Both the position numbers and the translations under genes were made by a program. A DNA stretch of 64,000 bases from Hymenobacter latericoloratus. Its GTDB lineage: Bacteria > Bacteroidota > Bacteroidia > Cytophagales > Hymenobacteraceae. This document shows, in pieces, positions 8,868-17,329 of the stretch. The notes under the pieces are model-generated. The model saw only the letters and a list, made by a program, of their open reading frames with translations. It did no database searches and was not told the DNA's origin. Location: assembly GCF_014199535.1 (NCBI RefSeq), contig NZ_JACHNV010000001.1:1-64000 (forward strand), given 5' to 3'. Within the stretch, counting starts at the first letter, position 1, and every line of letters starts with the position of its first letter.

Positions 8868-9296
8868 TCACACGCCAATCTTATCAATGCGGGTTTGGTG
8901 ACGGCCGCCTTCAAAGGCGGTGTTCAGGAACTGGCTGGTAATGGCGCGGGCGGTTTCCTCATCCACGAAGCGGGCCGGAATGCACACCACGTTGGCGTTG
9001 TTGTGCTGCCGGATCAGGGAGGCTACCTCTGGCTCCCAGGCCAGCCCCGCCCGGATGCCTTGGTGCTTGTTGGCCGTAATGCACACCCCGTTGGCCGAGC
9101 CGCAGAGCAGAATGCCCCGCTCGAACTCGCCGCGCTCCACCGCCGAAGCCAGCGGATGCACGTAGTCGGGGTAATCGACGGAAGCGGCCGAGTGAGTGCC
9201 GAAGTCCTGAACTTCGTAGCCGTTGTCGCGCAGCCACTGCAGCAGCATCTGCTTCTGCTCGAAGCCGGCGTGGTCGGAGCCGATGGCAAGTTTCAT
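8868..9296 (-). CDS. rpiB: Ribose 5-phosphate isomerase B
   Basis: This 142-residue protein starts at the ATG at 9296 (MKLAIGSDHAGFEQKQML), the typical RpiB length and start. It interconverts ribose 5-phosphate and ribulose 5-phosphate in the pentose phosphate pathway. The phosphate/substrate motif GSDHAGF is at residues 6-12. LLCGSANGVCITANKHQGIRAGLAW (about 65-90) contains the catalytic Cys and the oxyanion loop of the LacAB/RpiB family. NNANVVCIPARFVDEE follows. It lies upstream of no obvious partner; tatC and glyA precede it on the same strand with hairpin-containing gaps of about 110-200 bases. Confidence 0.95.
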   Translation of the reverse strand: MKLAIGSDHAGFEQKQMLLQWLRDNGYEVQDFGTHSAASVDYPDYVHPLASAVERGEFERGILLCGSANGVCITANKHQGIRAGLAWEPEVASLIRQHNNANVVCIPARFVDEETARAITSQFLNTAFEGGRHQTRIDKIGV

Positions 9297-9409
9297 ATCA
9301 AATGTGGAGAACGTGGTGGAATGTGCACAATGTGAGAAATGAGGATAAATGCCATGAAATGCTGGGTAGCTCACCACATTCCTCCACATTTTTCACATTA
9401 AGCACATTG
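9297..9409. repeat. Family C intergenic imperfect palindrome
   Basis: AATGTGGAGAACGTGGTGGAATGTG on one side and CACATTCCTCCACATTTTTCACATT on the other are built from the same AATGTGG/CCACATT words. CACATTTG just upstream of the rpiB start on the minus strand also matches a -7 box at 7 of 8 positions. Confidence 0.5.
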
Positions 9410-10228
9410 TTAAGCTACTCCCTGATTTTCAGCGAGGCGGGCGTTGAGGTTGGCCGTGCGGGTACGGCTGACCACGCGGGCAATATTGATGCTCAGCTCA
9501 TAGAGCAGCATAATGGGCACCGTAACAATGAGCTGGGCCGAAATATCCGGGGGCGTGATGATGGCGGCCACAATCAGAATAACCACAATGGCGTGCTTGC
9601 GGTACACCCGCATGATTTCGGGGGTAATCAGGCCGGCTTTGGCCAGGAAGAACACAATCATGGGCAGCTCAAACACGAAGGCGCACGACAAGGTCATGGT
9701 CGTGAGCGTGCTGATGTAGCTCTGCATGTCAATCTGGTTTTCGATGGTGGGGTCCACCACGTAGCCGGCCAGAAAGTTGATGCTCATGGGCGCCGCAATG
9801 TAGTAGCCAAACAGCAGGCCGGCCACAAACAGCACCGACACGAAAAATACGGCCCCGCGGGAGTTCTGCCGCTCGTGCGGGTACAGGCCCGGCTTGATAA
9901 AGCGCCACAACTCCCAGAACAGGTACGGAAAGCCCAGCACCAGCCCCACAATAAAGGCCGAGCTCAGGTGCATGGAAAGCTGCCCGCTCATCTCGCGGTT
10001 CTGAATCACGAATCCGATTTTGTCAACGCACAGGCTTTCGGCGTGCAGCAGGGTTCCGGCCCGGCACAGCATCCGGTAGGTCCAGAAATCGGGGCGGGAA
10101 GGACCCAGAATCAGGTCATGGAACAGAAAGTCCTTGGCAAAGAAGGCCCCCAGGGCAAACACTACCACCGCAATGGCCGCCCGGATGATGTGCCAGCGCA
10201 GGGCCTCCAGGTGGTCGATAAAAGACAT
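9410..10228 (-). CDS. tatC: Twin-arginine translocase subunit TatC
   Basis: The protein has 272 residues from the ATG at 10228 (MSFIDHLEALRWHIIRAAIA). An in-frame GTG at 10267 would add 13 residues (VDPTQPALGDQQE) and is a real alternative, since homologues often have such a short N-terminal extension. TatC is the six-helix receptor that binds twin-arginine signal peptides and exports folded proteins. The SFIDHLEALRWHI motif is the family's first cytoplasmic signature, with the conserved acidic residue. PYLFWELWRFIKPGLYPHER is the second signature loop, and FELPMIVFFLAKAGLIT follows. A central insertion of about 40 residues carries two Cys (LCRAGTLLHAESLC). No tatA is in the window. Confidence 0.95.
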   Translation of the reverse strand: MSFIDHLEALRWHIIRAAIAVVVFALGAFFAKDFLFHDLILGPSRPDFWTYRMLCRAGTLLHAESLCVDKIGFVIQNREMSGQLSMHLSSAFIVGLVLGFPYLFWELWRFIKPGLYPHERQNSRGAVFFVSVLFVAGLLFGYYIAAPMSINFLAGYVVDPTIENQIDMQSYISTLTTMTLSCAFVFELPMIVFFLAKAGLITPEIMRVYRKHAIVVILIVAAIITPPDISAQLIVTVPIMLLYELSINIARVVSRTRTANLNARLAENQGVA

Positions 10229-10267
10229 TTCCTGCTGGTCGCCCAGCGCAGGTTGAGTAGGATCCAC

Positions 10268-10426
10268 TGAGTGTAATGGGGAAAGTAGTGAAGTGGCGAA
10301 AAGGTGAGTAAACCAGCCGGCCTGCAGCAAGCGGCAGGAAACAAACGAAAAAATAGGGGAAGAAGATGGGTTCGGCTCGCGGAAATCAAACCGAACCCAC
10401 CACCTCACTATTTCACCAGTTCACCG
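10268..10426. repeat. Family C words plus a 9-bp hairpin between tatC and glyA
   Basis: TGGGTTCGG at 10367-10375 pairs perfectly with CCGAACCCA at 10391-10399. GTAGTGAAGTGGCGAAAAGGTGAG and CCTCACTATTTCACCAGTTCACC flank it as imperfect complements. It lies just past the glyA stop and may end or attenuate that transcript. Confidence 0.5.
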
Positions 10427-11719
10427 TTAGGCGAAGAGCGGGTACTGCTGCATCCACTCGTTGATTTCGCCGCGCACCCGGGCAATGCGGGCGTCATCGG
10501 CGTTGTGGGTCAGCACCTCGTCAATAAAGTCCACGATGCGGGCCATGTCGGGTTCCTTCAGACCCCGGGTGGTAACGGCCGCCGAGCCGATGCGCATGCC
10601 GCTGGTCACGAAGGGCGACTTGTCATCGAAGGGCACCATGTTTTTGTTGATGGTGATGTCGGCCTTGATGAGGGTGTTTTCGGCCAGCTTGCCGGTAAGG
10701 CCCTTGCTGCGCAGGTCAATCAGCATCAGGTGGTTATCGGTGCCGCCGGAAATAATCTGGTAGCCGCGCTCCACAAAGCCCTGGGCCAGGGCCTGGGCAT
10801 TCCGAATCACCTGCTGGGTGTAGTCGGCGTAGGCGTCACTGAGGGCCTCGCCGAAGGCTACGGCCTTGGCGCCAATTACGTGCTCCAGCGGGCCACCCTG
10901 GGTGCCGGGGAATACGGCCGAGTCGAGCAGGCTGCTCATCATCCGAATTTCGCCTTTCGGGGTTTTCAGGCCGAAGGGGTTCTCGAAATCCTTGCCCAGC
11001 ATAATCAGGCCGCCGCGGGGGCCGCGCAGGGTTTTGTGGGTGGTGGTCGTTACGATGTGGCAGTGCTGGAAGGGGTTGTTCAGCAAGCCCTTGGCAATAA
11101 GGCCGGAAGGGTGCGAAATATCGGCCAGCAGCAGGGCGCCTACCTCATCGGCGGCTTCGCGCAGGGCCTGGTAGTTCCAGTCGCGGGAGTAGGCCGAGGC
11201 CCCGCAGATAATGAGCTTGGGCTGCTCGCGGCGGGCGGTTTCCTTTACTTTTTCCCAGTCGATAAGGCCGGTTTCCTTTTCCACGCCATAAAACGTGGGC
11301 TGGTAGAGCTTGCCCGAGAAGTTCACGGGCGAGCCGTGGGTGAGGTGGCCGCCGTGGCTCAGGTCGAAGCCCAGAATTTTGTCGCCGGGGTTGAGCACGG
11401 CCAGCATCACGGCGGCGTTGGCCTGGGCGCCGGAGTGCGGCTGCACGTTCACCCACTCTACCCCGAACAGGGCTTTGGCGCGGTCAATGGCCAGCTGCTC
11501 AATCTGGTCCACAATTTCGCAGCCGCCGTAGTAGCGCTTGCCGGGCAAGCCTTCGGCGTACTTGTTGGTGAGGATGGAGCCCTGGGCCCGCATCACCTGC
11601 TCCGAAACGTAGTTCTCGGAGGCAATGAGTTCAATACCGTGGGTTTGCCGCTCTTGCTCTTTCTGAATCAGATCGAAGATGGCCGTGTCTTGGGCGAGGG
11701 TGGTGGCTTGCGTTTCCAT
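10427..11719 (-). CDS. glyA: Serine hydroxymethyltransferase
   Basis: This 430-residue, full-length enzyme starts at the ATG at 11719 ([18 protein letters not shown]). It converts serine and tetrahydrofolate to glycine and methylene-tetrahydrofolate with [17 protein letters not shown] near residue 25, [16 protein letters not shown] sequence ([10 protein letters not shown]), [10 protein letters not shown] and the PLP-lysine motif [14 protein letters not shown] (about 225-238) are all intact. A -7 box TACCTTTG lies only five bases upstream of the ATG, which suggests a very short or leaderless mRNA. Confidence 0.97.
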   Translation of the reverse strand: METQATTLAQDTAIFDLIQKEQERQTHGIELIASENYVSEQVMRAQGSILTNKYAEGLPGKRYYGGCEIVDQIEQLAIDRAKALFGVEWVNVQPHSGAQANAAVMLAVLNPGDKILGFDLSHGGHLTHGSPVNFSGKLYQPTFYGVEKETGLIDWEKVKETARREQPKLIICGASAYSRDWNYQALREAADEVGALLLADISHPSGLIAKGLLNNPFQHCHIVTTTTHKTLRGPRGGLIMLGKDFENPFGLKTPKGEIRMMSSLLDSAVFPGTQGGPLEHVIGAKAVAFGEALSDAYADYTQQVIRNAQALAQGFVERGYQIISGGTDNHLMLIDLRSKGLTGKLAENTLIKADITINKNMVPFDDKSPFVTSGMRIGSAAVTTRGLKEPDMARIVDFIDEVLTHNADDARIARVRGEINEWMQQYPLFA

Positions 11720-11724
11720 ATCGT

Positions 11725-11732
11725 CAAAGGTA
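11725..11732 (-). promoter_or_regulatory. Candidate -7 box TACCTTTG for glyA
   Basis: It is a perfect match to TAnnTTTG on the minus strand, ending five bases before the glyA ATG. The expected start of transcription falls at or within a few bases of the start codon. No TTTG is seen at the -33 position. Confidence 0.5.
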
Positions 11733-12197
11733 AGAGTAAAAGGGGATGAGGTAATGAGGGGATGAAGTGGGGAAGTGTATAAGGATAGAAGAAGAAAAGA
11801 CACTGCCCGACTTACATAATTCAGGCATTTGGTGGTGCGGTAGCCGGCTGCTAGCGTGTGCCTTAAGTGGTAGCGCCTACCCCCGCAACCCGCGCTAACC
11901 CGCAGGGCCCCCGGCGGCCGTGTGCGTTAACAGCTAACTGCCGTGCGCCAGAGGTGTTTAGAACGCCTGCGCGGCAGATTTTTGGGCTTTTTCTGCCGGG
12001 TAAAAGTCAGCTACATTGGCTATGTCCTATAGCTGCCCGCCGCTTCTGAGCCCAGGGCTCTGCCTCTCTGGCCCACCTTGCTGGCCAGTCTGTTCCGCCG
12101 CTCCCGTTCTGCTCTTACACACCGACTTCGCGCCTACCCCACCGGGTAAGCCGAAGCAGTGTGCCTTGTCCAATTCCCACCACAACCATTTCACCGT
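11733..12197. other. Divergent intergenic region between glyA and the glucanase gene
   Basis: About 465 bases without a supported gene. I see no strong hairpins and no clear -33/-7 pair. It should hold the promoter of the GH64 gene. Confidence 0.45.
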
Positions 12198-14423
12198 ATG
12201 AGAAAGCGTACGCTATTTTCACTGTTTACTCTGCTCCTGAGTGTGCTGCTCCCCCTTGCGGGGTGGGCCCAGGGTAGCATCCCGTTCACCATCGCCAACA
12301 ACTCGCCCTACCCCGATTCGGACCTGTATGTGGCTATTGTGGGCAAAGACGAGGCTGGTAATCACCTCTGGATCAATGCCGCCACCAGCCAGGTGCTACC
12401 CATGAGCGCCTCGTATAACACCGCGACGGGGCCAACGTACAACGGCAACACCGGGCCGGGCCAGAACTCGAAGTACGCGGCCTGCTTTACGCGCCTGAGC
12501 AACATCCCGAACAAGACGTTTACGCTGCCCTATATTGCGGGCTGCCGGGTGTTTATTGCCCAGGGCCAGCAGCTGTACCTGTACTTCTTCGGAGCATCGG
12601 GGGCCCCCTCGGGCTACGCCGCGCCGGACTTTCAGAACCCCAACGACCCGAACAAGGGTATTCGCTACGAGTTCATCGAGCTGACCAACAATACGTTCGG
12701 TTTCTTCGGCAACCACACCCGCGTCGATTCTTACCACTACCCCATGGGCCTGGAGCTGTGGGGCAACGGCTACTACAAGCGTGCCGGCGAGCTGAAAAGC
12801 CACGCCGACATTCTGGCCGCCTACCAGAGCTTTGCGCCCACGGCTTTCCAGAGCCTGCTGAACACCTCGGCCGGCACCATTACCTGCCCCGGCAAGTCGC
12901 CGGCGTTTCAGGCGGGCGGGGCCCAGGCCAACTACTTCGGCTCCTACATTGATGCCATCTGGAGCAAGTATGTAAACGAGGATTTGATTTTCAACGCCGG
13001 CGACGCGGGCGTATTCAAGGGCCGCATCAGCAACGGGCGCCTGACGGTGGTAGGCCAATCGGGTGGGTTTGTGGGCCGCACGGGCGTCATCTCGCGCAAG
13101 CCTACCACCCAGGAAGTGCTGGAAGGCAAGGGTGTGCTGGATCAGCGCGTGGGCGATGGGGACCTGGACCTGGTGATACAGTCGCAGCTGTGCGCGGCCA
13201 TCAACCGCCACGTAGTGAACACCACTACCCCTAACCCCGGCCAGCAGAACTGGTACAACGCCAGCCAGTACTACCTCACGGCCCCGGCCAACTACTACGC
13301 CCGCTTCTGGCACCAGGGCGGCATCAGCGTCGATAACCTGAACTATGGCTTTGCTTACGATGATGTGAACGACCAATCCTCGTCGCTGCACACGCCCCAG
13401 CCGACCAAAGTGGTAGCTACGTTTGGCGGCTTTGCCGGCCTGGGCACTACCCCGCCGCCCGCTACGGGCGTGGCTACCTTCTACAAAGACTGCAACTACA
13501 CGGGCACGGCCGTGGCCCTGCCCGCCGGCGACTACACCCTGGCGGCCCTGCAGGCCCGCGGCATCCTCGACAACGACGTGTCGTCGCTGAAAGTGAACAG
13601 TGGCTACGAGGTGGTGCTCTACGAAAACAACAACTACAGCGGCGCCGCCCTCACGGTAGGCAGCGCCGGCAACGCCTGCCTGGTAAACAACCCCCTGGGC
13701 ACCGGCAACTGGAACGACAAAACCACTTCTCTGCGGGTGCGCACCGTTACTACCACCTCGCCTTCGTTTAGTGTAACGCTGCAGGCCGAAGCGGCCAGCG
13801 TGAACAACGGCATGACGGTGGAAACCTGCACCGACGCGGGCGGCGGGCAGAACATGGGCTTCGTGGATGCTGGTGACTACCTGGTGTGGAACGGCATCAA
13901 CTTCCCGACCTCGGGCACTTATACCATTGAGTATCGGGTAGCCAGCGGAGCCGGGGGCGGCACTATTTCTTCGGACCTGAACGCCGGGGCTATCCAACTC
14001 GGTAACAGCACCATTCCGGGTACGGGGGGCTGGCAGACCTGGACCACCGTTTCCCGGACCGTGACCATCAATGCGGGTACCTACAACTTCGGGATATATG
14101 CCCAAACAGGTGGCTGGAATATAAACTGGGTGCGCATTACGAAAAGTGGGGCAGCCCGCACAGCCTTGGCTACCACGGCCGAAGCCGCTACGGGCGGCAC
14201 GAAGCTTTACCCGAACCCCGTGGTAGACCGCCTGCAGCTGAGTGGAGGCGAAGTAAACCTGACGGGCAGCCGCTACCGCGTGCTGGATTTGCACGGCCGC
14301 ACCGTAGCCAACGGGGCCTTCGACCGCGGCACGGCCGAGGTAAGTGCCCTCCCGGCCGGGATGTATCTGTTGCAGGTAACCACCCAGAGTCAGCAGGTTA
14401 TCACGCACCGCTTCACGAAGTAA
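12198..14423 (+). CDS. Secreted GH64-type beta-1,3-glucanase with crystallin, CBM6 and T9SS domains
   Basis: This 741-residue protein starts at the ATG at 12198 (MRKRTLFSLFTLLLSVLLPLAGWAQ, a signal peptide). Residues about 27-415 resemble the thaumatin-like glycoside hydrolase 64 fold that cuts beta-1,3-glucan: IPFTIANNSPYPDSDLYVAIVG, IAGCRVFIAQGQQLYLYFFG and VDSYHYPMGLELWG. Residues about 424-513 form a beta/gamma-crystallin domain (ATFYKDCNYTGTAVALPAG; VVLYENNNYSGAALTV). Residues 524-650 resemble a carbohydrate-binding module family 6 (LQAEAASVNNGMTVE...MGFVDAGDYLVW). Residues 669-741 are a type IX secretion C-terminal sorting domain (KLYPNPVVDRL...GMYLLQVTT). It is likely exported to degrade fungal or plant glucan. 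It stands as a single gene followed by a terminator. Confidence 0.88.
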   Translation: MRKRTLFSLFTLLLSVLLPLAGWAQGSIPFTIANNSPYPDSDLYVAIVGKDEAGNHLWINAATSQVLPMSASYNTATGPTYNGNTGPGQNSKYAACFTRLSNIPNKTFTLPYIAGCRVFIAQGQQLYLYFFGASGAPSGYAAPDFQNPNDPNKGIRYEFIELTNNTFGFFGNHTRVDSYHYPMGLELWGNGYYKRAGELKSHADILAAYQSFAPTAFQSLLNTSAGTITCPGKSPAFQAGGAQANYFGSYIDAIWSKYVNEDLIFNAGDAGVFKGRISNGRLTVVGQSGGFVGRTGVISRKPTTQEVLEGKGVLDQRVGDGDLDLVIQSQLCAAINRHVVNTTTPNPGQQNWYNASQYYLTAPANYYARFWHQGGISVDNLNYGFAYDDVNDQSSSLHTPQPTKVVATFGGFAGLGTTPPPATGVATFYKDCNYTGTAVALPAGDYTLAALQARGILDNDVSSLKVNSGYEVVLYENNNYSGAALTVGSAGNACLVNNPLGTGNWNDKTTSLRVRTVTTTSPSFSVTLQAEAASVNNGMTVETCTDAGGGQNMGFVDAGDYLVWNGINFPTSGTYTIEYRVASGAGGGTISSDLNAGAIQLGNSTIPGTGGWQTWTTVSRTVTINAGTYNFGIYAQTGGWNINWVRITKSGAARTALATTAEAATGGTKLYPNPVVDRLQLSGGEVNLTGSRYRVLDLHGRTVANGAFDRGTAEVSALPAGMYLLQVTTQSQQVITHRFTK

Positions 14424-14444
14424 AGCTGCTGCCCAGCTAATCAG

Positions 14445-14479
14445 AAAGCAGGTTGCCTTTTGGGGCAGCCTGCTTTTTT
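14445..14479 (+). terminator. Intrinsic terminator after the glucanase gene
   Basis: AAAGCAGGTTGCC pairs with GGCAGCCTGCTTT around a short TTTTGGG loop (13 bp with one wobble), followed by a T-run. It lies 22 bases after the stop codon. Confidence 0.9.
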
Positions 14480-14605
14480 AGTTGAGTACAGGCAGGCCGC
14501 CTGTGATAGGCAAGGCTCCGGCGGCGTACTGCCGCGCTGTAGGCCACGGTTGTGTTTTTGCCGTATTGATTACGCCATGTGGCTACTTCCTTGTTACTTG
14601 CTGCT

Positions 14606-15121
14606 ATGAATTCCCCCCAACAGCTCGCCGAAGTCCTGACCAGTCTGCGCATTGGCAATCAATCGTACCTGATTGCTTTTTATGAGCAGAACCGCGACCT
14701 GTTTGCCCGCTGGGCCCGGCGGCAGCACCAGCTGGAGCCCGCGGCGGCCCACGCGCTGCTGCGCACGGTACTCGTCGATTTCTACGACCAGGTAGCCGAT
14801 GGCCGCCTGACCAAGCTGCCGCCCGACGTGCGCGCCTACGTGTACGGCCTGGCCGATGAGCAGCTGCGCTCCGCCACTACCACCGAGATTCTGCCCGAGG
14901 ATGAGGCCGGACGCCGCCAGCAGCTACTGCGGCTGTTCCGGCAGTTGGGCCTCGACTGCCAGAAGATTCTGATGTACTTTTATTTCCGGGGCTACAACTT
15001 CGAGAAGGTGGCCGGCAAAATGGGGTTCGCCAATGCCAACGTGGCCCGCCTGCAAAAAGCAACCTGCCTGCGGAAACTCTATGAGCTGCGTACGCGCACG
15101 GCAACCGGCAACCTGGCATAA
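14606..15121 (+). CDS. Sigma-70-like region 4 regulator (ECF sigma-like)
   Basis: The protein has 171 residues from the ATG at 14606 (MNSPQQLAEVLTSLRIG). The first half, SYLIAFYEQNRDLFARWARRQHQLEP, has the feel of sigma region 2 but is divergent. The C-terminal part, LGLDCQKILMYFYFRGYNFEKVAGKMGFANANVARLQKATCLRKL (about 115-160), is a sigma region 4 helix-turn-helix. Such proteins recruit RNA polymerase to specific promoters. The next gene encodes a membrane-anchored protein with an anti-sigma-like N-terminus, which fits a sigma/anti-sigma pair. The region 2 signatures are weak, so a non-sigma DNA-binding role remains possible. Confidence 0.75.
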   Translation: MNSPQQLAEVLTSLRIGNQSYLIAFYEQNRDLFARWARRQHQLEPAAAHALLRTVLVDFYDQVADGRLTKLPPDVRAYVYGLADEQLRSATTTEILPEDEAGRRQQLLRLFRQLGLDCQKILMYFYFRGYNFEKVAGKMGFANANVARLQKATCLRKLYELRTRTATGNLA

Positions 15122-15226
15122 TAACCGGCTGCCCGCTTCTGCGTAGCTTAGTCCCCGATTTCCTTTCTTTTTCTGCCTGCCTGCCGCCGGTTTTCCGGCG
15201 CGCTTATTCCCCGGTTCTTCTCTGCC

Positions 15227-16030
15227 ATGACGCCGCCCGCCTTCGACCTGCGCCCTTACCTGGAAGAGCTGGAACGCTTCGCCGATGGCCAGATGACCAC
15301 GGCGGAGCAGGCCGCCTTTGAAATCCGGCTGGAACAGGACGCCGAACTTTACCAGGCCTACCAGGCCTACGAGCAGCTAACGGCCGACCTGCGCTGGGTA
15401 GCCGGCCACGAAACCCTGCACCAGCGCCTACTGGCCCTCGACCGCCGCCTGGACCAGCGGCAGGAAGCACTTACCCGCATCCGGCGCCGCCAGCGCAAAA
15501 CCCAGCAGCAGTGGGGAGGCATTCTGCTTGTGGGAGTACTGGCTCTGCTCGGGCTGTGGCTGATTTTGCGCCCGGCCGCCCCCAATGCCGAAGTTGCCTG
15601 GGCCCGCTACTATGTGCCCGAGGCCGGCCTGCCTGATGATGCTGTGAACGAGAGGCGGCGCCCATTGCTGGCCGAGGCTATGCGCCAGTACCGCGACGGC
15701 CATTACGCGCCGGCTTTGCACAACCTGCGCCGGGTACCGTCCAGCAACCTCGGGCAGGATACCCTGCTGTATTACAGCGGCATTATGCTGCTAAGCCAAG
15801 AACAACCCGAGCAGATTCGGGCAGCCCAGCCTTTTCTGCGGCGCGTGGCTATGCAGTCGGCCTCACCCTTGGCCGGAAGGGCCCGCTACCACTTGGGCAT
15901 GGCCTACTGGCGCAATCAGCAGATTACGGCCGCCCGCAACACGCTTCGCTCGGTGGCCAACGACCCACGCAACCCCTACCAGGACGCCGCGCGCCAACTC
16001 CTGCGCTCCAACGCACTACCCCAGGAGTGA
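15227..16030 (+). CDS. Anti-sigma-like membrane protein with C-terminal TPR
   Basis: This 267-residue protein has an N-terminal cytoplasmic part, LRPYLEELERFADGQMTTAEQAAFEIRLEQDAELYQAYQAYEQL (residues 6-50), which matches the helical anti-sigma-type N-terminus common in Bacteroidota. It is followed by a charged coiled stretch, one membrane segment (GGILLVGVLALLGLWLILRP, about 98-117), and a periplasmic region with tetratricopeptide-like helices (PLLAEAMRQYRDGHYAPALHNLRRV; RARYHLGMAYWRNQQITAARNTLRSV). It lies 105 bases after the sigma-like gene. I infer that the TPR side senses envelope protein interactions and that the N-terminus holds the sigma factor. Confidence 0.75.
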   Translation: MTPPAFDLRPYLEELERFADGQMTTAEQAAFEIRLEQDAELYQAYQAYEQLTADLRWVAGHETLHQRLLALDRRLDQRQEALTRIRRRQRKTQQQWGGILLVGVLALLGLWLILRPAAPNAEVAWARYYVPEAGLPDDAVNERRRPLLAEAMRQYRDGHYAPALHNLRRVPSSNLGQDTLLYYSGIMLLSQEQPEQIRAAQPFLRRVAMQSASPLAGRARYHLGMAYWRNQQITAARNTLRSVANDPRNPYQDAARQLLRSNALPQE

Positions 16031-16033
16031 TTC

Positions 16034-16227
16034 GGTGCAGGAGCGAAGTGTCGTCATGGCGAGGGCACCGAAGCCATCCGTCCTGACCAGCGTGCTACCC
16101 CTTGAAATAGGACAAGCCCTTGACGCCTACGCTGGTTTCAAGGGCTTGTCACGTTAGAGAGCTTGTCAGGAGAAAAGAGGACGGCTAGCTTCGGTGCCCT
16201 CGCTATGGCGGTACTTCGCTCCTGCAC
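16034..16227. repeat. Long intergenic palindromic repeat, family A copy 1
   Basis: The outer arms are GTGCAGGAGCGAAGTG...CATGGCGAGGGCACCGAAGC and its near-complement ending ACTTCGCTCCTGCAC. Inside is GACAAGCCCTTGA pairing with TTCAAGGGCTTGTC. The words CATGGCGAGG, GAAGCCATCC, TCCTGACCAG and GACAAGCCCTTGACG recur at 58218-58310. It lies between the convergent anti-sigma and phosphatase genes. Confidence 0.8.
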
Positions 16228-16239
16228 TCCTGCGCCGGC

Positions 16240-16941
16240 TCATCGCCGCACGCCAATGGGGTAATCGGGCTCAATGTTGGGTTGGAGGTAGAGCGTGTTG
16301 GCGTCGAGGTCGAGAGCGGCAAGGTGGCGCAGTTCCGGGTTGTGGCGGTACACGCAGCCAGTATCCAGCCCAATGGCACCCTTCTGCGCCTTTACCTGGG
16401 CTTCTACTGTGGTAGTAGGGGTAGGCACGTGGCCATGCACCAGCCGGCGGCCGCCCGTGCGGGAGGCATCAAATACAAACTCCTTGATGTTGAGCATGGT
16501 GTGCCACTGCTGCCGCATCTGCTCGGGCGGCTGCCGGAAATCGTAGCCAGCATGCACCAGCATAAAGCCCGGAATATCAAACTGATACGGTAGGTTGTTG
16601 ATCCAGCGGAGGTAGCGCTCCGGAATATCCTCGGGGCGCTCCACCCCGAAGCTGCCCAGCGTAATTTTATAATCGTTCATAGAGCCCCAGGTCAGCGTGA
16701 TTTCGCCTTGGGCGGCGCTTAGCAGGTCCTGGTCGTGGTTGCCGCGCAGGCAGACTACTCGGTAGCCGCGTTCGGGCAATTGCATGAGGTAATCCAGCAC
16801 CCCCCGGCTGTCGGGGCCTTTGTTCACGTAGTCGCCCAGCACGTACAGCTCGTCCTGAGGCCTGAGCTTCAGCTTTTCCTCAATTAAATGCCGGAGGGAA
16901 AGCAGGCAGCCGTGGATATCGGTAGTAACGTAGCGGGCCAT
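16240..16941 (-). CDS. Calcineurin-like serine/threonine phosphatase
   Basis: This is a 233-residue PPP-family metallophosphatase. The metal-binding motifs are in order: TDIHGCLLSL (GDxHG-like, residues 7-12), LGDYVNKGPDSRGVLDYL (GDxxDRG variant, about 35-50) and LRGNHDQDLL (GNHD, about 65-73), with later His residues in MLVHAGYDF and LVHGHVPTP. Asn and Lys replace the usual Asp-Arg in the second motif, as in many bacterial ApaH-like/PrpE-like enzymes. It could dephosphorylate phosphoproteins or diadenosine polyphosphates; the sequence alone does not decide. It is single on the minus strand. Confidence 0.9.
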   Translation of the reverse strand: MARYVTTDIHGCLLSLRHLIEEKLKLRPQDELYVLGDYVNKGPDSRGVLDYLMQLPERGYRVVCLRGNHDQDLLSAAQGEITLTWGSMNDYKITLGSFGVERPEDIPERYLRWINNLPYQFDIPGFMLVHAGYDFRQPPEQMRQQWHTMLNIKEFVFDASRTGGRRLVHGHVPTPTTTVEAQVKAQKGAIGLDTGCVYRHNPELRHLAALDLDANTLYLQPNIEPDYPIGVRR

Positions 16942-16984
16942 AGTCAGCAGGCTTCAGAGGAAAAGAAGGGGTAGGGAGGCAAAG

Positions 16985-17013
16985 AAAAAGCACCTGCCAC
17001 GGGCAGGTGCTTT
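16985..17013 (-). terminator. Terminator for the small minus-strand gene at 17036
   Basis: AAAGCACCTGCC at 16987-16998 pairs with GGCAGGTGCTTT at 17002-17013. On the minus strand it is followed by a T-run and lies just past the stop of the 71-residue gene. Confidence 0.85.
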
Positions 17014-17035
17014 CCCTGGTGGGCGCGGGCCCGGT

Positions 17036-17251
17036 TTAGGCGTACGGCGGCTTGCCGATGTCCTGCTTTTCGAGGTTGCGGTTGGGGTGGCGCTGGGGCG
17101 CATCCTGGGCTTCCTGCTCCAGACGGTCTTCGGTTTGGTCGTCGCGGTCGTTTACCGGCAGGTTGCCGGCCCCTTTGGGCTGCTCCGTTTGGGTAGGGCT
17201 GCCGTGATTTTCCTTGGACTGCTGGTTGGTGTTATTGCTTTTGTAGGGCAT
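17036..17251 (-). CDS. Small hydrophilic disordered protein
   Basis: This 71-residue protein is rich in Gln, Asn, Glu, Asp and Pro (MPYKSNNTNQQSKENHGS..., DRDDQTEDRLEQEAQ). It has no membrane segment or signal peptide and is probably intrinsically disordered. It has its own ATG (17251) and a good terminator, which supports it as a real gene. Such hydrophilins are frequent in Hymenobacter-like genomes and may be stress related; that is inference. It shares composition with the next gene upstream. Confidence 0.65.
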   Translation of the reverse strand: MPYKSNNTNQQSKENHGSPTQTEQPKGAGNLPVNDRDDQTEDRLEQEAQDAPQRHPNRNLEKQDIGKPPYA

Positions 17252-17329
17252 GACGTTCAGAAATCAAGCTTGTTTTCAGACAGGTAATCAGGTCAGGGTA
17301 GAAGCCGGGGCAGGCCCGGGCCTGCGGCG

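Noticed and set aside
12396..14408. A 670-codon open frame opposite the glucanase gene
   Set aside because: High-GC codon bias keeps the antisense frame open; it has no domain signature, while the plus strand has clear domains.
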